Assembly (NCBI RefSeq): GCF_001513745.1
Contig: NZ_CP013380.1
Span: 1,178,001 to 1,242,000 of the forward strand
Length of the DNA: 64,000 bases
From: Burkholderia humptydooensis
GTDB taxonomy: Bacteria; Pseudomonadota; Gammaproteobacteria; Burkholderiales; Burkholderiaceae
Direction: 5' to 3'
Both the position numbers and the translations under genes were made by a program. This document shows, piece after piece, positions 57,047-64,000 of this stretch; within the stretch, counting starts at the first letter, position 1; each line of letters begins with the position of its first letter. Below the pieces are notes generated by a model. That model had not been told where the DNA came from and ran no database searches. It was given only the letters and a program-made list of their open reading frames with translations.

Positions 57047-59836
57047 ATGGGTGCCGAAGCGATTGCCCGGGAAGAAATCGACCGGCAGCTTCATGCTGCA
57101 GGTTGGACCGTTCAGAACCACAAGGACATGGACCTGTACGCGGGCCCGGGTATCGCGGTTAGGGAGTTTCCGCTGAAAACCGGTTTCGCCGACTATCTGT
57201 TGTACGCAGATGGACAGGTTATTGGGGTTGTCGAGGCGAAGCCCGAAGGCCATACCTTGACGGGAGTGGAAACTCAGTCGAGCAAATATACGCTGGGCCT
57301 TCCGAACGGCTTGCCGGTGTGGAAAAAGCCGCTCCCGTTTGCGTACGAATCGACGGGCACGGTCACCCAGTTCACGAACGCGCTTGAGCCCGACGCCCGT
57401 AGTCGGGATGTGTTCACGTTTCACCGTCCCGAGGAGCTGATTCGCCTCGCCAAGCTTGGCGAGCAGGTTCGTGGGCGCCTGCGCGAAATGCCGCCAGTAG
57501 AGGAGCGGACCCTGTGGGGAGTACAAGGGAAGGCCATCAAGAAACTGGAGGAGTCGCTCGCGCAGAATCGCCCGAAGGCGCTCATCCAGATGGCTACCGG
57601 TTCGGGCAAGACATTCACCGCGTGCAATATCGCCTACCGGCTGCTCAGTTTTGCGAAGGCCAAACGCATCCTGTTCTTGGTTGACCGTTCCAACCTCGGC
57701 CGGCAAACCGAGGCGGAGTTCCAGAACTTTCAGTCGCCGTACAACGGGTATAAGTTCAACGAGGAATATTCCGTCCAGAGGCTCACCAAGAACACGATTG
57801 CCGACTCGAGCAAGGTCGTCATCACGACCATTCAGCGCCTGTACTCGATGCTCAAGGGTGACGAAGAGTACGACGAAGGCAACGAGGAAGTGTCGCAATT
57901 TGAAGTGGCAAATCCGCTGCTCAAGGAGCCCGTCCCGGTCGTCTACAACGCGAAGGTTCCCATCGAGACGTTCGATTTCATCATCATTGATGAATGTCAC
58001 CGCTCGATTTACAACGTCTGGCGGCAGGTACTCGAATATTTTGACGCATTCTTGGTTGGCCTGACCGCAACGCCCACGCCGCAGACCATAGGATTCTTCG
58101 ACAACAATGTGGTGGTCGACTATGGCCATGAAAAGGCCGTAGCCGATGGCGTCAACGTCGGATGTGAGGTCTACCGGATTGCGACCCGGCTTTCGGCCCA
58201 GGGTGCCACTTTGGAAAAGGAACCTGGCATCTTGGTGCCGCACCGGGACAAACGCACGCTCAAGAAGCGGTTGGCGGAACTAGCAGACGACCTGACTTAC
58301 ACGGCAAATCAACTGGACCGGGATGTAGTTGCGCTGGACCAGATTCGCCTTGTTATCCGTACGTTCAAGGAGCGCTTGTTCACGGAGATTTTTCCAGGGC
58401 GAACTGAGGTGCCGAAAACGCTCGTGTTCGCGAAAACCGACCTGCATGCGGACGACATCGTGAAAGTCATCCGGGCGGAATTTGGACGGGGCAATGATTT
58501 CTGCGTGAAAATTACGAGCAAGACGACCGGCGACAAGCCGGAGAATCTGCTTGCGCAGTTTCGCAACAGTTACAATCCGCGCGTGGCGGTGACCGTGGAT
58601 ATGATTGCCACCGGCACCGATGTCAGAGCCATCGAGTGCCTGCTGTTCATGCGCAACATCACGTCGGCGAGCTATTTTGAGCAAATGAAGGGGCGCGGCA
58701 GTCGAGTCATTGACCACGACAGCCTCAAGGCCGTCTCAGGCGAGAAAACGCCACCGAAGACCCACTTTGTGATTGTCGATGCCGTTGGAGTATGCGAGTC
58801 CGACAAGACCGCGTGCAAGCCTCTCGACGTCGACCATTCGGTCCCGTTCGGCAAGGTACTGCAGGCGGTCGCCCAAGGTTACGTCCATGCCGATATCGTG
58901 TCGACCCTGGCCGCGAGGCTGGCTAGGCTCGGGCGGGAGCTCTCGGCCGAGCAGGCTGGCGAGATTACAAAGGCGTCGGGCGGAGAGAGTCTAGCCACCC
59001 TAACAGGCCGGTTGCTGTCAGCGATTGACCCCGACGCGAATGCGGAAGCGGCAAAGCAACGCTTTGGTCTGGTCAGTGCCGATGATGCTTCCGAAGCTCA
59101 GCGGGACGAAGTGGAGCGTGACCGCATGCGGGAGGCGCTCAAGCCATTTGCCAACCCGAAGCTGCGCGAGCTTCTGATTGAGGTCAAGACGCAGGCCGAG
59201 CAGGTCATTGATGAGATTACGCAAGACGAGCTGCTGTCCGCCGCCTATTCGGCCGCTGCGAAGGAAAAGGCCAAGACGATAATGACGGAGTTCAAGGCTT
59301 TCGTGGAGCAGCACAAGGACGACATCGAAGCCATCCAGGTGCTGTACAGCAAGCCGTACCGGCTTGGGCTGCGCTTTGGACAGGTAAAGGACCTTGCGCG
59401 GAAGCTTGCGGCGGCACCATTCCATGTAAATCCGGCACAGCCCGATTCGGTGACGCGACTCTGGCAATATGCCGAACTCGCGGAGCCGGAGAAAGTGCGC
59501 CACGGTGGTGGGCAACATCTGGTGGATTTGATTGCACTCGTGCGTCATGCGATTGACCCAGCCACAGTGGCGGAGCCAATTGCCGATGTGGTGGAATCCC
59601 GATTTGCGCGGTGGCTGGGCGAGAAGCAGGCCCAAGGTATGAATTTTAACGACGAGCAGCTCGCATGGCTGGTTGCTATCAAGGACCACATCGCACACGC
59701 TTTGAGCATTGATGCCGACGACCTGACCGACGACGTCAATTTTGCACGTATGGGCGGCCTGGGTAAGGTTGTGCAGCTTTTTGGTGAGCAGTGGCGGCCA
59801 TTGCTGGATGAATTAAATCAGAGGTTAGCAGCTTGA
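57047..59836 (+). CDS. hsdR: Type I restriction enzyme, R subunit
   Basis: A 929-aa HsdR: PD-(D/E)xK nuclease (FADYLLYADGQVIGVVEAK, with Asp and E-x-K near residue 63), then a superfamily 2 motor with Walker A MATGSGKT near 182, DECH box IIIDECHRS near 314, and motif VI QMKGRGSRVI. It translocates and cleaves unmethylated DNA with HsdM and HsdS. ATG 57047 (MGAEAIAREEIDRQL) is the sensible start; an in-frame GTG-region 17 codons earlier is less likely. The shorter, EcoEI-like layout suits type IB-like families. Confidence 0.93.
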   Translation: MGAEAIAREEIDRQLHAAGWTVQNHKDMDLYAGPGIAVREFPLKTGFADYLLYADGQVIGVVEAKPEGHTLTGVETQSSKYTLGLPNGLPVWKKPLPFAYESTGTVTQFTNALEPDARSRDVFTFHRPEELIRLAKLGEQVRGRLREMPPVEERTLWGVQGKAIKKLEESLAQNRPKALIQMATGSGKTFTACNIAYRLLSFAKAKRILFLVDRSNLGRQTEAEFQNFQSPYNGYKFNEEYSVQRLTKNTIADSSKVVITTIQRLYSMLKGDEEYDEGNEEVSQFEVANPLLKEPVPVVYNAKVPIETFDFIIIDECHRSIYNVWRQVLEYFDAFLVGLTATPTPQTIGFFDNNVVVDYGHEKAVADGVNVGCEVYRIATRLSAQGATLEKEPGILVPHRDKRTLKKRLAELADDLTYTANQLDRDVVALDQIRLVIRTFKERLFTEIFPGRTEVPKTLVFAKTDLHADDIVKVIRAEFGRGNDFCVKITSKTTGDKPENLLAQFRNSYNPRVAVTVDMIATGTDVRAIECLLFMRNITSASYFEQMKGRGSRVIDHDSLKAVSGEKTPPKTHFVIVDAVGVCESDKTACKPLDVDHSVPFGKVLQAVAQGYVHADIVSTLAARLARLGRELSAEQAGEITKASGGESLATLTGRLLSAIDPDANAEAAKQRFGLVSADDASEAQRDEVERDRMREALKPFANPKLRELLIEVKTQAEQVIDEITQDELLSAAYSAAAKEKAKTIMTEFKAFVEQHKDDIEAIQVLYSKPYRLGLRFGQVKDLARKLAAAPFHVNPAQPDSVTRLWQYAELAEPEKVRHGGGQHLVDLIALVRHAIDPATVAEPIADVVESRFARWLGEKQAQGMNFNDEQLAWLVAIKDHIAHALSIDADDLTDDVNFARMGGLGKVVQLFGEQWRPLLDELNQRLAA

Positions 59837-61221
59837 AGAAGCTCAGTTTTTGTGACAAGTGGCCGATAAAGCCGCTGGGCAAAACACTGCCCATCGAATA
59901 CGGTAAAGCTCTTCCCGCCAATTTACGGGACGGAAGTGGAATAGTTCCGGTTTACGGGTCCAATGGCATAGCAGGAAGGCACTCGCGGGCTTTGACATCT
60001 GGACAGACTTTACTTATTGGCAGGAAAGGTGGTGCGGGGATTGCGCACCTTTCCCGGGAGGCGTGTTGGGTAATCGACACGGCCTACTACACGGTTGATG
60101 ATTCAGTTTATGACCTGAGTTTTGCATGTTACCTGCTGCAATTTCTGCGTCTCGATGCGCTCGATAAATCGACTACCATTCCAAGCCTTAGCCGCGATGA
60201 CTACAACGCGACGCTTGCTCCAGTTCCTACGAAAGATGAGCAGCGCATAATCGTTGAAAAACTTGACGAGCTTTTCTCTGACGTCGATACCGGAGTTGCA
60301 AGTCTCTCTCGCGCATACGGAAATTTGAGACGCTACCGTGCTTCGGTTCTCAAGATGGCGTTGGAAGGCCGCCTGACTGTCGACTGGCGCTCGAACAATC
60401 CTTCCACGAGTACTGGGGAGCAACTTCTTTCGCGCATTCTTACGGCGCGACGTGACGAGTGGGAGAGGGAGCAATCGGAGAGATTCTCTGCGCAGGGCAA
60501 GCGGCCCCCGAAGAACTGGCGGGACAAGTATGCTGAACCTGCTGGGCCCGACGTAAAGAATTTGCCGGAATTGCCGGCAGGATGGTGTTGGGCGACACTC
60601 CAGCAGCTCACTGGAACAATCACGAGTGGGTCGAGGGGGTGGGCAAAATATTACTCAAACGATGGTCCAATCTTTATTCGTTCGCAAGATATCAACACTG
60701 ACTTGTTGAACATTGATTCTGTCGCACATGTGAATCCGCCGAAGGATTCTGAAGGTGGAAGGACTTTGGTGCGTCTTGGTGACCTGCTAATTACAATCAC
60801 GGGCGCTAACGTTGCAAAGTGCGCCGAGGTTACGTGTCACATTGATGAGGCGTACGTGAGTCAGCATGTTGCGTTGGCGCGTCCCGTTCTGCCTGAAATT
60901 AGCAGGTACCTGCATGCGTGCTTGACGTGCGAATCGCAAGGGCGACGTCAATTGCTCAAATTTGCTTACGGCGCGGGAAAGCCAGGACTGAATTTACAAC
61001 AGGTCGCCTCGGTTGTAGTGCCGTTACCAACATTCAGTGAGCAGTCGCAAATTGTCCAACTTATCGACGAGCAACTCGCTGCACATACTAGGATTGAAGG
61101 GCAATTGGAGCATGACGTCGTTCGTGCCCGTCAGCTTCGTCAGTCCATACTGAAGGCGGCATTCGAAGGTAAGTTGACGAGCGCTGAACATCTAATCGAC
61201 TGTACTGAGCAGGCGGCGTGA
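59833..61221 (+). CDS. hsdS: Type I RM specificity subunit
   Basis: A 462-aa HsdS with two target-recognition halves. The first (about 5-130) ends in a conserved helix PLPTKDEQRIIVEKL-like segment (PVPTKDEQRIIVEKLDELFS), and the second TRD (about 245-400, LPAGWCWATLQQLTGTITSG) ends with the matching VVPLPTFSEQSQIVQLIDEQ. It sets the DNA sequence for both methylation and cleavage. It starts with a TTG overlapping the hsdR stop, with AGAGG upstream, so expression is coupled. Confidence 0.92.
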   Translation: MKKLSFCDKWPIKPLGKTLPIEYGKALPANLRDGSGIVPVYGSNGIAGRHSRALTSGQTLLIGRKGGAGIAHLSREACWVIDTAYYTVDDSVYDLSFACYLLQFLRLDALDKSTTIPSLSRDDYNATLAPVPTKDEQRIIVEKLDELFSDVDTGVASLSRAYGNLRRYRASVLKMALEGRLTVDWRSNNPSTSTGEQLLSRILTARRDEWEREQSERFSAQGKRPPKNWRDKYAEPAGPDVKNLPELPAGWCWATLQQLTGTITSGSRGWAKYYSNDGPIFIRSQDINTDLLNIDSVAHVNPPKDSEGGRTLVRLGDLLITITGANVAKCAEVTCHIDEAYVSQHVALARPVLPEISRYLHACLTCESQGRRQLLKFAYGAGKPGLNLQQVASVVVPLPTFSEQSQIVQLIDEQLAAHTRIEGQLEHDVVRARQLRQSILKAAFEGKLTSAEHLIDCTEQAA

Positions 61222-61232
61222 CTGTCCAATGA

Positions 61233-61258
61233 TTCGTCAGAGTTGTGACTCTGACGAA
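61233..61258. promoter_or_regulatory. Perfect 11-bp inverted repeat between hsdS and the small ORF
   Basis: TTCGTCAGAGT and ACTCTGACGAA (61233-61243 and 61248-61258) flank a TGTG loop. No T-run follows, so it is not a simple terminator. It may be an operator, an mRNA processing site or a pause hairpin that tunes hsdM expression. Confidence 0.6.
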
Positions 61259-61260
61259 CA

Positions 61261-61410
61261 ATGCTACATGCGTCAGAAGCTATTGCGCGCCAACTTGATG
61301 ACTTACCCGCTAGCGTAGATGATTGGATTGCCAAAGAGTCCTCAAAGGAGCATCTACCGGTGAATGTTGGCGACGCGGAAATCTTAAAAAAGGAACATAT
61401 CGATGAGTAA
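61261..61410 (+). CDS. 49-residue ORF between hsdS and hsdM
   Basis: ATG 61261 opens a short acidic, helical protein (MLHASEAIARQLDDLPASVD, then DWIAKESSKEHLPVNV, ending KKEHIDE). Its TAA overlaps the hsdM start codon region (hsdM ATG at 61403), and the hsdM ribosome site AAGGA lies inside it. It could be a leader for translational coupling or a small regulator. It follows the inverted repeat at 61233. I do not recognise a family. Confidence 0.5.
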   Translation: MLHASEAIARQLDDLPASVDDWIAKESSKEHLPVNVGDAEILKKEHIDE

Positions 61411-62887
61411 CGCCACTCAGAGCATCGTCAACAAAGCCTGGAGCTTCGCTCACGTGCTGCGCGACGACGGCCTGTCGTATATGGCCTATACCGAGCAGAT
61501 TACCTTTCTGCTCTTTCTGAAAATGGCCCACGAACTGACCCAGTCCCCATACAGCCGGCCGCCGATTGTGCCCAAGGGCATGGACTGGGAGTCTCTTGTA
61601 GCCAAGGACGGCGACGAACTTGAGGTCCACTATCGTCACGTTCTCGACGAACTCGGCCGTCAGCCCGGCATGCTCGGTGAAATTTTCAAGAAAGCGAGGC
61701 CGGATATCCAAAATCCCGCGACGCTCAAGAAACTCATCGTCGACTTGATTGGGGGCGAGAACTGGATGTCACTCCAGGCCGATGTGAAAGGGGACATCTA
61801 CGAAGGGCTGCTCTCAAAGAGCGCTGCCGAGTCTCCGAAAGGCGCAGGGCAATACTTCACCCCGCGCGAGCTCATCAAGGCCATCGTCGATGCGATGCAG
61901 CCCGCGCCGAGTGATACGGTGTGCGACCCGGCCTGCGGAACCGGCGGCTTCCTGATGCAAGCTATCGACTACGTCAACCGCCACTATGGGGCCGACCTCG
62001 ACCCCGACCAGAAGAAGCACCTGCGGAATGGATTCGTGCAAGGTGGAGAACTTGTTCCTGCCACCGCGCGATTGGCCATTATGAATCTGTACCTGCACGG
62101 CGTCCAGTCGCAGGATTGTCCGATTCGTTCGGGTGTTGATAGTCTCGCCAGTCAACCGAGTGAACGGTTTTCGATGGTGCTAACTAATCCCCCGTTCGGA
62201 AAGAAGTCCTCCATTTCTGTCGTTAACGAAGAGGGGGAGCTCGAAAAGGAGGAGCAGGCCTACGAACGAACGGACTTCTGGACGACGACGAAGAACAAGC
62301 AGCTCAATTTCGTCCAACACATCAAGTCCCTCCTGAAAATCCATGGCAGGGCTGCAGTGGTTTTGCCCGACAATGTGCTGTTCGAAGGCGGTGCAGGAGA
62401 GACCATCAGAAAGAACCTCCTGCAACAGTTCGATGTACATACATTGCTACGCCTGCCAACCGGTATTTTCTACGCACAAGGAGTGAAGGCAAACGTGCTG
62501 TTTTTCGACGCAAAGCCGGCACAGGAGGCTCCGTGGACGAAGGGACTATGGGTCTACGACCTGAGGACAAATATGCACTTCACATTGAAGACAAATCCGC
62601 TGAAGCGAGCGAATTTGGATGAATTTGTGGAGTGCTTCAACGCCGAGAACCGTCACGAGCGTAAAGCCACGTGGGGCGAAGCCCAGCCGGATGGTCGCTG
62701 GAGATATTTCGATTACGACGAGCTTGTGAAGCGGGACAAGACGAATCTTGACATCTTCTGGTTGAAGGACGAAGACCTTGAAGATTCGGAGAACCTCCCC
62801 GAGCCGGCTGTGCTAGCGCAGGAAATCGCGGATGACTTGGCGGCGGCCCTTGAGCAGTTTTCTGCGGTAGCGGCCCGGCTCATGTAA
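61403..62887 (+). CDS. hsdM: Type I RM DNA methyltransferase (M subunit)
   Basis: A 494-aa N6-adenine methylase: N-terminal helical domain (LLFLKMAHELTQ), SAM site CDPACGTGGFLMQA near 172-185, catalytic NPPFGKKSS near 261. Two copies with HsdS make the host-protecting enzyme. Placement at the end of an R-S-M order is unusual; R-M-S or M-S-R is common. AAGGA precedes the ATG. Confidence 0.94.
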   Translation: MSNATQSIVNKAWSFAHVLRDDGLSYMAYTEQITFLLFLKMAHELTQSPYSRPPIVPKGMDWESLVAKDGDELEVHYRHVLDELGRQPGMLGEIFKKARPDIQNPATLKKLIVDLIGGENWMSLQADVKGDIYEGLLSKSAAESPKGAGQYFTPRELIKAIVDAMQPAPSDTVCDPACGTGGFLMQAIDYVNRHYGADLDPDQKKHLRNGFVQGGELVPATARLAIMNLYLHGVQSQDCPIRSGVDSLASQPSERFSMVLTNPPFGKKSSISVVNEEGELEKEEQAYERTDFWTTTKNKQLNFVQHIKSLLKIHGRAAVVLPDNVLFEGGAGETIRKNLLQQFDVHTLLRLPTGIFYAQGVKANVLFFDAKPAQEAPWTKGLWVYDLRTNMHFTLKTNPLKRANLDEFVECFNAENRHERKATWGEAQPDGRWRYFDYDELVKRDKTNLDIFWLKDEDLEDSENLPEPAVLAQEIADDLAAALEQFSAVAARLM

Positions 62888-62978
62888 CAACACTTTGATT
62901 GCATGGTTGAGGGCGGGCCGCAACTTCGGCGCCGCCTCTAAACGCAAGGTCTCAGACGATACGAGCGCGGGCGAGTTG

Positions 62979-64000
62979 ATGGCAAACCATACAATTACTG
63001 CTTTCGGCCCGGCCCTGACTCCGTGGGCGCTAAGTCAGGAAGAAGCGGCAAGGCAAGCGATTGCCTCTCTGCGAGGATATGTCTATCAGCTGCATTCTTC
63101 GGTAGCCGCGTGGATGCGCCTCCCGCCCGATGGTGAGCTACATCTCGAAGTTGCGGAAGACTACGCAGAGCTCCTTACTTCCCCCGACAAAGCCGAGCAG
63201 ATTCTCCGTGCGGTGCAGGTGAAGGACACCCGTGAGTCGGGCTCCATTACACTCAACTCGGCAGATGTCCTGAAAGCCGTAGAAACACTCTTTTCGCTCC
63301 AAGAAAGCAATCCGGGGCGACCGGTGTTCCTGACGTTTCTGACCACCTCACCGATTGGCAGAGAGCTCAAGGACCCACTCCCGAGCGGCACCCCAGCTCT
63401 GGAAGTGTGGTCCATTGCCGCAAATGGCGGTGACGTTGGGGAACTGCACGATGCACTTCGAGCGCGATTTACCAATGGCAAACTCGCCGAATTTCTTAAC
63501 AACTGCTCGGCGGATGACCTTCGATGTCGTCTGCTGGCCAGGTTGACGTTTGCATGCGGAGAGCCACCTTGGGAGCAACTTGGAGAGGACGGAAGGGACC
63601 ACTTGGTCCGCATCCGAAGCGAGGTTCACGCTGAGGCAAGCGCTGCCCGGAGGGCTTACGACGCTCTTTTCGGAACGCTATATAGAGCGGCGCTTAGACC
63701 TCAGAGCCGAAAGTTGGACCGCCAAGAGTTTATAAATGCTTTTGCGGAGGCGACCGCCTATTCACTTCCGTCACAAGTAGTCGCAGACCTGACCGGTAAT
63801 ATGCTCCGCTCAGCAGCGGAGGGCGCTCCGCCCGCGCGTACCGACGCCCCAACGGTCGCCATAGGTCGGCTAAGGGACGTTGCTCGAAAATTGCGCGACC
63901 AAGGCCGGCCACCCTCGCTATTGCCGCTTTTTCCGGATGCTCCAACTAGCGCACTAGCAGCGTTGGACAGCCTATCTGACGTGGACAGATGGGTCGTTAG
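62979..64000 (+). CDS. N-terminal part of a large ORF with Cap4-like nuclease domain
   Basis: The frame from ATG 62979 stays open to the window end (about 340 residues). Residues 20-110 (LRGYVYQ at 31-37, LHLEVAEDY around 56-62, QVKDT at 80-84) match the layout of the Cap4/DUF4297 dsDNA endonuclease, with Glu, Asp and Q-x-K as the PD-(D/E)xK-like site. This domain opens several anti-phage proteins, including some Avs (AVAST) STAND NTPases. The remaining 200 residues show no motif yet, so the effector's partner is beyond the window. Confidence 0.6.
   Translation, partial: MANHTITAFGPALTPWALSQEEAARQAIASLRGYVYQLHSSVAAWMRLPPDGELHLEVAEDYAELLTSPDKAEQILRAVQVKDTRESGSITLNSADVLKAVETLFSLQESNPGRPVFLTFLTTSPIGRELKDPLPSGTPALEVWSIAANGGDVGELHDALRARFTNGKLAEFLNNCSADDLRCRLLARLTFACGEPPWEQLGEDGRDHLVRIRSEVHAEASAARRAYDALFGTLYRAALRPQSRKLDRQEFINAFAEATAYSLPSQVVADLTGNMLRSAAEGAPPARTDAPTVAIGRLRDVARKLRDQGRPPSLLPLFPDAPTSALAALDSLSDVDRWVV

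Noticed and set aside
56746..57162. 138-codon frame before hsdR
   Set aside because: It overlaps the hsdR start in another frame and ends in an Arg/Gly/Pro-rich shadow; no motif.
1..64000. CRISPR arrays
   Set aside because: No evenly spaced direct repeats were seen; the repeats found are operators, tandem repeats or inverted ends.

Overview
The window is a high-GC chromosomal segment of a Burkholderia species. The housekeeping order ompA-ubiG-gph-ssrA, gyrA-serC-pheA-tyrA/aroA-cmk-rpsA-ihfB-lapAB, ugd-hldA-hldD, cysM, metNIQ, etfBA and dadA/lrp, together with the protein sequences and G/C-ending codon use, fits the B. pseudomallei/thailandensis group. The species is an inference.

Region 1 (1 to about 10.7 kb) is the early end of a Mu-like transposable prophage. 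Its Mor-like activator, GemA, DUF3164, MuB and MuA genes run on the minus strand toward base 1. A Ner protein and a divergent XRE repressor flank a control region with two families of operator repeats. MuA-type end repeats lie just before the host ssrA (tmRNA) gene, and the late genes are outside the window.

Region 2 (about 10.8 to 46.1 kb) is core chromosome. It holds tmRNA, ubiquinone and glycolate-phosphate functions, OmpA, gyrase A, and a serine/aromatic amino acid operon in which tyrA and aroA share one frame. These are followed by cmk, rpsA, ihfB, LPS assembly and heptose genes, cysM, mltB, a methionine importer, ETF with an acyl-CoA dehydrogenase, and D-amino acid catabolism. A group IIC intron sits directly behind the terminator of the acyl-CoA dehydrogenase gene.

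Region 3 (46.37 kb to beyond the window end) is a lower-GC genomic island that cuts an SOS-box-controlled radical SAM gene after about 89 codons. It opens with a unit of three overlapping tyrosine-recombinase genes plus a coiled-coil accessory gene, bounded by long inverted repeats. Cargo follows: a PHP-SMC (TrlF-like) ATPase, a divergent type I restriction-modification operon in the unusual order R-S-(49-aa ORF)-M, and the start of a large ORF with a Cap4-like nuclease domain that runs off the window. Together this reads as a defence island with its own recombinase module; it is the most interesting part of the window.
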